Positions 15,488 through 23,072 of a DNA stretch of 36,321 nt are shown piece after piece. The notes under the pieces were generated by a model. That model was given only the letters and a program-made list of their open reading frames with translations, did not search any database and had not been told where the DNA came from. The stretch spans positions 1 through 36,321 of the forward strand of contig DAXETY010000103.1 in assembly GCA_051155755.1 (NCBI GenBank), written 5' to 3'. The position numbers and the translations under genes were made by a program. This stretch comes from DAXETY01 sp051155755. GTDB lineage: Bacteria; Desulfobacterota; Desulfobacteria; Desulfobacterales; SG8-13. Within the stretch, counting starts at the first letter, position 1. The number at the start of each line of letters is the position of its first letter.

Positions 15488-16788
15488 GAGTGCACCTCCG
15501 ACTTCTTCAGCTTCTTGATGTTGGTCAGAAAGGTCCCGATCACCCAGACGCTGAAACCACCGATGACGATGAAAAAGGCATAAATGCCGATCTGGTCGAG
15601 AATCATGCCGGTCTTCGGGGAAATCGGCAGGTATCCCATGGCTGCCAGCTTGGCCGGCAGGGCGAATATCCGGTTGACGAAACCCGCCAGCACCGCCATG
15701 GCGTAAAAACCGCGGATGGTGATGCCCTTGACCACCTTGGTCACCATGGCGCCGATCTGGATTCCCAGCAGGGAACCCAGCAGCATGCCCATGGCCAGGG
15801 TGTAGAAAATAAATCCGAAGATGGCGTACTGGCTGATGGAAGCATAGCCGGCGGTAAACACGATCTGGAAAATATCGGTGCCCACCGTGGTCATGGAGGA
15901 CACGCCCAGAATGTACACGAAAATGGGAAAGGTCAAAAATCCGCCGCCGACGCCCATAATACCGGCCGCCAGGCCGACCAGGGCGCCGCTGAGAACCAGA
16001 AACACCCAGGAAATGCTGCGCCCGCCCGGCACCAGGTCATAATCGAACCGGACCATGGGCGGCAGCTTCAGGGCCTGCAGTTTTTTGGGCAGGTTGCCCA
16101 TTTCCGCGCCTTCGTCCTTGGCATGGGCGCCGCCGCCGCCGTAAGTGGTTTCGGCCTTGGCCGAGCGTGCGCGGGCTCTCAAATAATCGACCATGGCGTA
16201 GATGCCCAGAAATCCGAGCATGAAAGCATACACCGTGGTGATGAACGCGTCGCTGAGCACCGGGTTGATCTCGTAGAGCATCCGGTTGACGAGGCCGCCG
16301 ACGGTGGCCCCGATGATGGCCCCTACCAGAAACACGACCGCCAGGGGCACGGAAACATTGCCCAGCTTGCGGTGGATCACACTGCCCATGATGGCTTTGG
16401 CAAAGATGTGAAACAGGTCGGTGCCCACCGCCAGGATGCCCTTGATGCCGGCGCTCATCAGGGCCGGGGCGATAATGAAGCCGCCGCCGGCGCCGATGCA
16501 CCCGGTGATCAAGCCGGCGCCCATGCCGATCAGAATGGAGACGATGAAAATGCCGGTGCTGTAAAAGGCCGGGCTGTAAGCTTTTTTACCACCCAAAATT
16601 TCCGGCAGTTTATCGCCGATCGGCTCGGCGAAGGCGAAACCACCGACCAAGATTGGCAGAAGCAGCAAGCCGAGGATCAATAGCCGTCGGCGATCCCTCA
16701 AAATCGTATTGGCGTTGCTTATTTCCCACTGGGCAAAGCGTTGGGCGCCGATCATCATAAACCGGCCCCACTGTTTGAAAAAATGCAT
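15484..16788 (-). CDS. TauE/SafE-family anion permease
   Basis: A 434-aa membrane protein of the sulfite exporter TauE/SafE family (members move sulfite, sulfonates or organic acids). The two internal family repeats are visible: GAGLITGCIGAGGGFIIAPAL and AAGIMGVGGGFLTFPIF. A ~50-residue cytoplasmic-looking N-terminal extension precedes the first helix, and a charged loop with a GGGGAHAKDEGAE stretch joins the two halves; both make it longer than the ~250-aa basic form. The start at 16788 is chosen because AAGGAG lies 9 bases upstream; a further in-frame start at 16827 is less supported. It is the second gene of an operon (receiver protein, permease, two-TM protein). Sulfite or a sulfonate is plausible in a sulfate reducer, but the substrate is not shown by sequence. 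Confidence 0.92.
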   Translation of the reverse strand: MHFFKQWGRFMMIGAQRFAQWEISNANTILRDRRRLLILGLLLLPILVGGFAFAEPIGDKLPEILGGKKAYSPAFYSTGIFIVSILIGMGAGLITGCIGAGGGFIIAPALMSAGIKGILAVGTDLFHIFAKAIMGSVIHRKLGNVSVPLAVVFLVGAIIGATVGGLVNRMLYEINPVLSDAFITTVYAFMLGFLGIYAMVDYLRARARSAKAETTYGGGGAHAKDEGAEMGNLPKKLQALKLPPMVRFDYDLVPGGRSISWVFLVLSGALVGLAAGIMGVGGGFLTFPIFVYILGVSSMTTVGTDIFQIVFTAGYASISQYAIFGFIFYTLAMGMLLGSLLGIQIGAMVTKVVKGITIRGFYAMAVLAGFVNRIFALPAKLAAMGYLPISPKTGMILDQIGIYAFFIVIGGFSVWVIGTFLTNIKKLKKSEVHS

Positions 16789-16846
16789 CTGCTCACGCTC
16801 CTTATGTGCGGGTAGAAATCTGTCCAAGGGAAAAAGTCGTCAAATG

Positions 16847-17269
16847 TTACTCGGAACGCTTTGAAGACTGCCTTTGTCGTTCGATCTTCATATCCTGTAT
16901 CGATTTTTTTTGGTACGCGTCCTGGATTTTATACAGCAGTTGATCGATTTCGATCGGTTTCATCAGGTAATCGAAAGCGCCCAGCTGCATGCCTTCGATG
17001 GCCACTTCCATGTTGGCATGGCCGGTGAGCATCAGCACCTCGATCAGCGGGTATCGCGCTTTGATTTCCTTCAGGGTCTCGATGCCGTCCATGTCCTGCA
17101 TGCGCACATCCAGTACCACCACATCGACCGGGTGGGTTTCGAGATGCGCCAGGGCCTGCCGTCCGCCGTAGACACCCTCGACTGCGATCTGGCGTTTTTT
17201 GAGACGACTTACCAGCGTATCGGTAAAATCTTCCTCATCGTCCACCAGCAAGACGCGGAATGAACCCAA
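16847..17269 (-). CDS. stand-alone receiver-domain response regulator
   Basis: A 140-aa CheY-like receiver with no output domain. The acidic pair is D10/D11, the phospho-acceptor is D54 (VVVLDVRM), and the switch residues are T82 and K104 (LMKPIE). A short basic C-terminal tail (KKSIQDMKIERQRQSSKRSE) follows. The start is TTG at 17269, set by a GGAGGT ribosome site 8 bases upstream. It leads the TauE operon, ~60 bases before the permease start, and is divergent from a histidine kinase/NtrC pair. It may act on the permease or accept phosphate from that kinase (inference). Confidence 0.94.
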   Translation of the reverse strand: MGSFRVLLVDDEEDFTDTLVSRLKKRQIAVEGVYGGRQALAHLETHPVDVVVLDVRMQDMDGIETLKEIKARYPLIEVLMLTGHANMEVAIEGMQLGAFDYLMKPIEIDQLLYKIQDAYQKKSIQDMKIERQRQSSKRSE

Positions 17270-17411
17270 CGATCACCACCTCCTTTGGCTCCGGGCAACA
17301 GTATGGCCCCGGTTTTTTTATCCGATCCATCGGATCGATTTACGGTCGATTTCGAAAAAAAGTTTTCGGCCAGCCGCGTCTGAGATTTCAGTCAAAATGC
17401 GGGCCGCAGAG

Positions 17412-17440
17412 ACTATATAAGACCGCCCAATGGGCGTCAA
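17412..17440 (-). promoter_or_regulatory. sigma-70-like promoter of the receiver-TauE operon
   Basis: On the minus strand, -35 TTGACG (17435-17440), a 17-bp spacer and -10 TATAGT (17412-17417). Both boxes match the consensus at 5 of 6 bases. It gives a ~135-base leader. Confidence 0.75.
17424..17436. promoter_or_regulatory. candidate operator palindrome
   Basis: CGCCCA-A-TGGGCG is a perfect 6-bp inverted repeat lying inside the spacer of the minus-strand promoter and 13 bases from the plus-strand -35 box. A protein bound here would block the TauE promoter. Confidence 0.45.
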
Positions 17441-17449
17441 CACTATTTC

Positions 17450-17477
17450 TTGACAACCGGCAACCGGGTGCTAAGAT
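17450..17477 (+). promoter_or_regulatory. sigma-70-like promoter of the kinase/NtrC operon
   Basis: TTGACA (17450-17455, perfect), a 16-bp spacer and TAAGAT (17472-17477, 5 of 6). Confidence 0.72.
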
Positions 17478-17601
17478 GACGTCGCCGCAATACCGAACCC
17501 CGCAACTGCTGATCCGGTGCGTGTGGCCGCAATTGCCGGGGGCTGACGGCGTTGACGCCATCGGGACATTTTCCAGACACGATCGGTATCGGAATGCATT
17601 C

Positions 17602-19092
17602 ATGGCTTCGCTGATTCCCTTGCGAATTCGGATTTATGCCCTGCTGACCGCCGTCATGCTGATCACCCTTGCCGGTGGGGTCATGCTGGTGTGGTACACG
17701 TTTCGGATGGAAGCCCTTTTGACTTCCATCACGGAAGAACACCTGGCTGCCTTTCAGTCGGCCGAAGCCCTCGAAACGGCCCTGGTGAACCAGAAGGGCT
17801 TCGTGTCCTACTATTTCATCGACGGCGACCCCGATTGGCTGCGCCGACTGGGGGAATACCGCCGGATTTTCCAGACACAGTTGCTGCAAGCCAAAAACCT
17901 GGCCAGGACACCCGCTCAAAACCAGGCCATCGAACAGCTCGAATCCCAATACAACCGCTATATCGCGATCAAGGACCGGGTGATTGACCATTATATGAAA
18001 GGTGAGCGCCGGGCCGGCGCTGCCCTGCACGGCCAGGTGCGCGACGATTTTTTCCAGCTTCTGAACCTGTCCGAAGCCTACCGCGAAATGCATGCCGCCA
18101 ATATCCAGCAAGCCCGGGAGAAAAGCGCGGCAGAAGCCCGCAACTTGCGCAAGCTCTCTTATGCCGCCATCCTGACCGATTTTATGCTGGCGATTTTTCT
18201 GGTCTACGTGCTGGTTCATCATATCCTGAGTCCGGTTCGGACCCTGTTGGCCGAGGCCAACCACAACAACGCCCGCAAAAGCAGATTCCCGGATGAAATA
18301 CAGGCCTTGAGCAACCGGGTCCGGGGATTGATCGAAGATGTGGACAGCACCCACAGTGAACTGCGCCGCAGTCGCGAAAACCTGCTGCAGGCCGAAAAAA
18401 TGGCCCTGGTGGGCCGCCTGGCGGCCGGCATGGCCCACGGCATTCGCAACCCGTTTACTTCGATCAAAATGCGGCTGTTCTCCCTGGGCCGGACCCTCAA
18501 ACTGAACGAGGCCCAAAAAGAAGATTTCGAGGTCATATCGGAAGAAATCCGTCATGTCGACAACATCGTTCAAAACTTTCTGGAATTCTCCCGTCCGCCC
18601 AAACTCAAAATGCAGTCGATCAGCCCCTCGGTGATCGTGGACCAGGTACTGCAACTTCTGGAACACCGTTTGAATGCCTATGAAGTCAAGACCGAGCTCG
18701 AACGGCGCCAGCCGCTGCCAGACGTGTCCGCCGACGCCGAACAGATCAAGGAGGTACTGGTCAACATCATCGTCAACGCCTGCGAAGCGATGGGCCGCGG
18801 CGGCCGAATCCGAATTGTCGAAACGGTTCACCCTTCCGCCGGGAAACCGGAAACCGTGCGGATCCGGATTGCCGACAGCGGCCCCGGAATCCCCCCGGAT
18901 CAACTCGATCAAGTTTTTCAACCCTTTCACACCACCAAGGAAGAAGGCACCGGACTGGGGCTGAGCATCGCGGCCCGGATTGTTGCCGAGCACGGCGGAA
19001 AACTGGAGGCCTGCGCGCGGGAAAGCGAGGGGGCGACGTTTACCATTTCCCTGCCGGTACGGGCGCAGACGCCGCGGCCGGATACGGTTTAA
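17602..19092 (+). CDS. membrane sensor histidine kinase (NtrB-like)
   Basis: A 496-aa kinase that phosphorylates the NtrC-type regulator encoded next. TM1 (about 10-32) and TM2 (about 187-208) flank a ~150-residue helical periplasmic sensor resembling a four-helix bundle. A HAMP-like linker follows, then HisKA with the phospho-acceptor H279 in GMAHGIRNPFTSIKM. The ATPase domain has the N-box NIIVNACEAM, G1 DSGPGIP and G2 GTGLGLSIA. The residue after the histidine is glycine (GGC) where the family has glutamate (HEIRNP), an oddity. The start at 17602 precedes the first helix and lies ~125 bases from the promoter; a long in-frame upstream extension crosses the promoter and is rejected. Confidence 0.93.
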   Translation: MASLIPLRIRIYALLTAVMLITLAGGVMLVWYTFRMEALLTSITEEHLAAFQSAEALETALVNQKGFVSYYFIDGDPDWLRRLGEYRRIFQTQLLQAKNLARTPAQNQAIEQLESQYNRYIAIKDRVIDHYMKGERRAGAALHGQVRDDFFQLLNLSEAYREMHAANIQQAREKSAAEARNLRKLSYAAILTDFMLAIFLVYVLVHHILSPVRTLLAEANHNNARKSRFPDEIQALSNRVRGLIEDVDSTHSELRRSRENLLQAEKMALVGRLAAGMAHGIRNPFTSIKMRLFSLGRTLKLNEAQKEDFEVISEEIRHVDNIVQNFLEFSRPPKLKMQSISPSVIVDQVLQLLEHRLNAYEVKTELERRQPLPDVSADAEQIKEVLVNIIVNACEAMGRGGRIRIVETVHPSAGKPETVRIRIADSGPGIPPDQLDQVFQPFHTTKEEGTGLGLSIAARIVAEHGGKLEACARESEGATFTISLPVRAQTPRPDTV

Positions 19093-19135
19093 TGGCTTTT
19101 CCCGGCACCTGGAAGGCGCCATTCAGGAGGCAAGT

Positions 19136-20578
19136 TTGAGCACCATTCTCATCGTGGACGACGACGATCAACTGCGCAAAAGTTTTCAGAAGCTGCTGGC
19201 AGAGGAAGGATATCGGGTGGAAAGCGCTGCTTCGGGGGAAGCCGCGGTGGAGATCGTTAAAGCGTCGCTGCCGGACCTGGTCATCCTCGATATGCGCCTG
19301 CCGGGCATCGGCGGCCTCGAGACGTTCGCGCGCATTCATCGGATCGAACCGAGGCTGCCGGTAATCATTATGACCGCCTTCGGCACCACCGAAACCGCCA
19401 TCGAGGCCACCAAACAGGGGGCCTTCGATTACGTGCTCAAGCCCTTTGAAGTCCCCGATATGCTGGCGGTCATCCGCCAGGCCCTGGATGCCGGCCGGTT
19501 CATGCGAACCCCGGTGGCCGTGAACGGACAGCCCGCATTCGATCGATCGGAAGCCATTGTCGGCCGCAGCAAACCCATGCAGGAGGTTTACAAAACTATC
19601 GGCCGGGTGGCCGCTTCCGATGCTACCGTATTGATCCGCGGTGAATCGGGCACCGGCAAAGAGCTGGTAGCCCGGGCCATCTATCACCACAGCCTCCGGG
19701 CCGACCGTCCCTTTCAGGTCATCAATTGCGTGGCCATTCCGGAAACCCTGCTGGAGAGTGAACTGTTCGGGTACGAAAAGGGCGCCTTTACCGGGGCGTC
19801 CCACCGACGGATCGGCAAAATCGAACAGGCCCACGGCGGCACCGTGTTTTTAGACGAAATCGGGGACATGCCCGTTACCATCCAGGCCAAAATTCTACGC
19901 CTGCTGCAGGAACGCAGCATCGAACGGCTGGGCGGCCGCGAAACCATCCCGGTAGACGTGCGTGTGATTGCCGCCACCAACCGCGATCTGGAAAAAGCCA
20001 TCGAACAAAGTCGTTTCCGCGAAGACCTCTATTATCGCCTCAAGGTGGTTACCATATCACTGCCGCCCCTGCGCGAACGCCTGGGCGATATTGCCCTGCT
20101 GGCGGACTATTTCCTGCAGCGTTTCGGGGCTGAACTCGACCTGAAAAACCCCGGGATCACCGCCGGTGCACTGCGACAGATGGAGACCTACCCCTGGCCG
20201 GGCAACATCCGGGAGCTGGGCAACACCATTCAGAAAATGCTGATCTTCAATCGCGGCGCCCCCATCGACGAAACCGAAGTCCGCCAGGCCATCAGCGAAA
20301 AGCAAGCCGTGGCGGCCGCGGCAGTGGAAAGCTCCCGGGCCGGCATTCGGCGCTGGGCTCGCGACTGCCTGCGCCGCAGTGACGAATCGCATCTCTTCGA
20401 TGCATGCATGGACCGGGTGACCAGTATCCTGATCAGCGAAGCATTGAACCTGACCGGCGGCAATCGTTCCCAAGCCGCCCGACTGCTGGGCCTGTCCCGC
20501 CCCACCCTGCACGCCAAAATCGAAAAATACCACCTCCAGATCGAAACTTCGGTGTCCGAAAAACCACCTGAAGAATGA
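19136..20578 (+). CDS. NtrC-family sigma-54-dependent response regulator
   Basis: A 480-aa activator. The receiver domain has D8-D11 and phospho-acceptor D52 (VILDMRLPG), with T80 and K102. The AAA+ domain has Walker A GESGTGKE (169-176), an intact sigma-54 contact loop GAFTGA (216-221), Walker B GGTVFLDEIGDMP and the arginine-finger region RFREDLYYRL, then WPGNIREL. A Fis-type helix-turn-helix ends the protein (GGNRSQAARLLGLSRPTLHAKI). The start is TTG at 19136, fixed by AGGAGG five bases upstream. It lies 43 bases after the kinase gene in the same operon. Because GAFTGA is intact it should open sigma-54 promoters, but its target sites are not visible in this window. Confidence 0.96.
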   Translation: MSTILIVDDDDQLRKSFQKLLAEEGYRVESAASGEAAVEIVKASLPDLVILDMRLPGIGGLETFARIHRIEPRLPVIIMTAFGTTETAIEATKQGAFDYVLKPFEVPDMLAVIRQALDAGRFMRTPVAVNGQPAFDRSEAIVGRSKPMQEVYKTIGRVAASDATVLIRGESGTGKELVARAIYHHSLRADRPFQVINCVAIPETLLESELFGYEKGAFTGASHRRIGKIEQAHGGTVFLDEIGDMPVTIQAKILRLLQERSIERLGGRETIPVDVRVIAATNRDLEKAIEQSRFREDLYYRLKVVTISLPPLRERLGDIALLADYFLQRFGAELDLKNPGITAGALRQMETYPWPGNIRELGNTIQKMLIFNRGAPIDETEVRQAISEKQAVAAAAVESSRAGIRRWARDCLRRSDESHLFDACMDRVTSILISEALNLTGGNRSQAARLLGLSRPTLHAKIEKYHLQIETSVSEKPPEE

Positions 20579-20786
20579 ATCCCCGGGGACTACACCTTTG
20601 GATCCCTTCCGCCGGGCGACGATCTGGCGCTAAAAGAACTGCTCAACCGTTGTGCGGACACGGGGACTCGCGGTGCGAATAAACAAACCGAACACACTGA
20701 ACTCCGGAGGTACGGCCTCCGTGCCGGGGCCGACCGCCCCGCCGCCATTAGGGGTGTTTGCGCCCCATTTCTTGCCATATTTTCAG

Positions 20787-20814
20787 TTGACATACTGCCC
20801 CCATAAGATTTAGC
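20787..20814 (+). promoter_or_regulatory. possible promoter of the dpp operon
   Basis: A perfect TTGACA at 20787-20792 with a poor -10 (TTTAGC, 20809-20814) at 16 bp; a better TAAGAT (20804-20809) is only 11 bp away. Transcription from here would begin almost at the annotated TTG start. Upstream, 20705-20740 holds two small GC hairpins without a T-run. Confidence 0.3.
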
Positions 20815-20822
20815 AAAGTAAT

Positions 20823-21884
20823 TTGAGCGATCGTAGCCGGACCATTCACATAGATCCTGTTTACGCCCAAACCGAGCCTTTCAAATTGAATTCGCCCAAA
20901 GCCAACCATTCACACCTATTGCAGATTCAGGAACTGAAAACTTATTTCTATACCTTTGAAGGCATCGCAAAAGCCGTGGACGATGTCTCCTTTTTCCTCG
21001 ACAAAGGAGAAGTGCTCGGCGTGGTCGGCGAGTCCGGATGCGGGAAAAGTGTCACGGCCCAGTCCGTCATGCGCCTGATTCCGGTGCCGCCGGGCCGAAT
21101 CGTGTCGGGCCGGATTCTATTCGACGGCATCGACCTGGCATCTATCCCGATCGAAGCCATGCGCTCGATTCGGGGCAATCGCATCGCCATGATCTTCCAG
21201 GAGCCGATGACCTCGCTCAACCCGGTGTATACGATCGGCGATCAAATATCGGAGATGTTCATTCTGCACCAGAAACTCTCGCGCCGGCAGAGCTGGCAGC
21301 GCTCAGTGGAAATGCTGCGCCAGGTCCAGATTCCGGCGCCGGAAAAGCGTGTGCATGAATACCCGCATCAACTCTCGGGCGGCATGCGCCAGCGGGCCAT
21401 GATCGCCATGGCGCTGTCCTGCAATCCTGAGATTCTGATTGCCGACGAGCCCACCACGGCCCTGGACGTTACCATTCAGGCCCAGATTCTGGATTTGATG
21501 CTCAAGCTCCGGGAAGACTACGACACGGCCATCATGATGATCACTCACGACCTGGGGGTGATCGCCGAACTGGCGCAACGGGTGGTGGTCATGTACGCCG
21601 GCAAGGTGGTGGAGGAAGCTTCCACCCTGGCGATATTCGAAAACCCGCAGCATCCCTATACAAAGGGATTGCTGCGGTCCATACCGAAACTGGGCGAACG
21701 CGCCCGGCACGGCCGACAGCGGTTGAAGGAGATTGCCGGCATCGTGCCCAGCTTGTACGACCTGCCGGCCGGCTGCCGTTTTTCGCCCCGCTGCCCGCAC
21801 GTGATGGAGACCTGCCGGCAGCAGGTTCCCGAGCTGAACGATCTCGGCGACGGCCACCGCGTGCGGTGTTATCTGTATGAGTGA
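20823..21884 (+). CDS. dppD: dipeptide/oligopeptide ABC transporter ATPase, DppD type
   Basis: The first of two ATPase subunits of a peptide importer. It has Walker A GESGCGKS (69-76), Q-loop FQEPMTSLNP, signature LSGGMRQR, Walker B ILIADEPTTALD, H-loop MITHDLG, and the family C-terminal extension with clustered cysteines (GCRFSPRCPHVMETC). In OppD/DppD proteins this extension can bind a 4Fe-4S cluster (family knowledge). The N-terminus is uncertain: the TTG at 20823 lacks a ribosome site and adds ~32 residues before the usual LLQIQELKTYF. An in-frame TTG at 20919 would give the normal length. It is followed by dppF, the binding protein, both permeases and a deacylase in one direction. Confidence 0.93.
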   Translation: MSDRSRTIHIDPVYAQTEPFKLNSPKANHSHLLQIQELKTYFYTFEGIAKAVDDVSFFLDKGEVLGVVGESGCGKSVTAQSVMRLIPVPPGRIVSGRILFDGIDLASIPIEAMRSIRGNRIAMIFQEPMTSLNPVYTIGDQISEMFILHQKLSRRQSWQRSVEMLRQVQIPAPEKRVHEYPHQLSGGMRQRAMIAMALSCNPEILIADEPTTALDVTIQAQILDLMLKLREDYDTAIMMITHDLGVIAELAQRVVVMYAGKVVEEASTLAIFENPQHPYTKGLLRSIPKLGERARHGRQRLKEIAGIVPSLYDLPAGCRFSPRCPHVMETCRQQVPELNDLGDGHRVRCYLYE

Positions 21885-22009
21885 TGTTCGGCCAATACGC
21901 TGCGGCGGCAAGGGGTCTGCAGAATTTCAAAAGCAGATCCGGAAGCGCTGTGAAAGGCGGATCGGATGCCTGCGGCCGCATGACAAGGCCGGCCGCGGAT
22001 TGAAGGCGA

Positions 22010-22978
22010 ATGCCCGTGCGTGAAATGCTGACCGTCAAAGATCTCAAAGTACACTTTCCCATCAAAAAAGGCCTATTTGCGCGGACGGTCGGCCATGTCT
22101 ATGCGGTGGACGGGGTGTCTTTCTCCCTGGACGAGGGCGAGACCATCGGGCTGGTGGGAGAGAGCGGCTGCGGCAAAACCACCACGGGACTGGCCGTCAT
22201 GCGCCTGATCGAGCCCACCGCCGGACAGGTGCGGTTCAACGGCGGGGATGTCTCCGGCATGGGCGCCGCGGAGCTCAGACGATTGAAGCGCGACATCCAG
22301 ATCATCTTTCAGGACCCTTACTCATCGTTGAATCCCCGCATGACCGTCAACCAGATCTTGAGCGACCCCATGGAAATTCACGGATTGTACAAGGGCCGGG
22401 AGCGCGGAGAGCGAATCGCCTACTTGCTGGAAAAAGTCGGACTGACGCCGGAGCAGGCCCGCCGCTATCCGCACGAGTTCAGCGGCGGCCAGCGCCAACG
22501 GATCGGCGTGGCAAGGGCGCTGGCACTCAACCCCCGGGTCGTAATCGGAGACGAGCCGGTTTCGGCCCTGGACGTTTCCATTCAGGCCCAGATCATCAAC
22601 CTGCTGATCGACCTGCAGCAGGAGTTTCAACTGTCTTACATCATCATCGCCCACGATCTGGCGGTGGTCGAGTACATATGCGATCGGATCGCCGTGATGT
22701 ACCTGGGCAAGATCGTCGAAAGCGGTTCCTACAAAGATCTCTACGATGATCCCAAGCATCCCTACACCCGGGCGCTGCTGTCGGCGATTCCCAAACCCGA
22801 CCCGCGTGCCAAAAAAGACCGCATGATTCTCAAAGGCGATGTGCCCAGCCCGATCCATCCGCCGCCGGGCTGCGCCTTTCACCCGCGCTGTCCGTATCGA
22901 ATGGAAGTTTGCGACCAGGCGGTGCCGCTGCTCAAGGACTTGGGCGGCAAGCATCTGGCGGCCTGTTACCTGTACTGA
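22010..22978 (+). CDS. dppF: dipeptide/oligopeptide ABC transporter ATPase, DppF type
   Basis: The second ATPase subunit, 322 aa. It has Walker A GESGCGKTT, the family hallmark FQDPYSSLNPRMTV, signature FSGGQRQR, Walker B VVIGDEPVSALD and IIAHDLAVVEY, and the cysteine-rich C-terminal extension (GCAFHPRCPYRMEVC). It lies 125 bases after dppD; that gap holds no gene, only a TGCGGCCGCA palindrome. It pairs with DppD to energise the DppB/DppC channel. Confidence 0.95.
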   Translation: MPVREMLTVKDLKVHFPIKKGLFARTVGHVYAVDGVSFSLDEGETIGLVGESGCGKTTTGLAVMRLIEPTAGQVRFNGGDVSGMGAAELRRLKRDIQIIFQDPYSSLNPRMTVNQILSDPMEIHGLYKGRERGERIAYLLEKVGLTPEQARRYPHEFSGGQRQRIGVARALALNPRVVIGDEPVSALDVSIQAQIINLLIDLQQEFQLSYIIIAHDLAVVEYICDRIAVMYLGKIVESGSYKDLYDDPKHPYTRALLSAIPKPDPRAKKDRMILKGDVPSPIHPPPGCAFHPRCPYRMEVCDQAVPLLKDLGGKHLAACYLY

Positions 22979-22996
22979 GCAAAAAAAGGGAGGGGA

Positions 22997-23014
22997 GATG
23001 ATCTTCGGATCATC
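22997..23014 (+). promoter_or_regulatory. cUUCGg tetraloop hairpin between dppF and dppA
   Basis: GATGATC-TTCG-GATCATC is a perfect 7-bp stem closed by the exceptionally stable C(UUCG)G tetraloop. It sits right after a GGGAGGGGAG ribosome-site-like tract and includes the ATG of a 24-codon frame. It is probably an mRNA stability or translation-control element ahead of the binding-protein gene (inference). Confidence 0.6.
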
Positions 23015-23072
23015 CGACAATGCACCCGGTATGAATACCGGACCATTTGCTACCCGAAAAGGAGGAAAGTGA
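22998..23072 (+). CDS. possible 24-aa leader peptide upstream of dppA
   Basis: ATG at 22998 is preceded by a strong GGGAGGGGAG. The 24-codon frame ends in a TGA that overlaps the dppA ATG (TGATG at 23070-23074), and its last codons are the dppA ribosome site (AAA GGA GGA AAG). The peptide itself (MIFGSSDNAP...RKGGK) resembles nothing known. A second hairpin CCGGTAT-GA-ATACCGG (23026-23041) lies inside. Translational coupling to dppA is the likely role if it is translated. Confidence 0.35.
   Translation: MIFGSSDNAPGMNTGPFATRKGGK

Larger units (their letters stand above)
17270..17601. promoter_or_regulatory. divergent control region between the TauE operon and the kinase/NtrC operon
   Basis: 332 bases. 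It holds two opposed sigma-70-like promoters whose -35 boxes are 9 bp apart (17412-17440 minus, 17450-17477 plus) and a 13-bp palindrome at 17424-17436. In the TauE-side leader there are two stems: 17291-17312, close to the GGAGGT site, and ATCCGAT-CC-ATCGGAT (17320-17335). No sigma-54 (-24/-12) element was found by eye. Confidence 0.6.

Noticed and set aside
17289..17319. Plus-strand intrinsic terminator (imperfect CCGGGC/GCCCCGG stem followed by seven T)
   Set aside because: No plus-strand gene ends here. The same stem is better explained as part of the leader just ahead of the receiver gene's ribosome site.
17260..17601. 114-residue N-terminal extension of the histidine kinase
   Set aside because: It would begin upstream of, and run through, the best sigma-70-like promoter. 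The sequence is not protein-like, and the first transmembrane helix starts right after ATG 17602.
18980..19135. 52-residue extension of the NtrC-type regulator overlapping the kinase gene
   Set aside because: AGGAGG five bases before TTG 19136 and the standard receiver start (STILIVDDDD) fix the start there.
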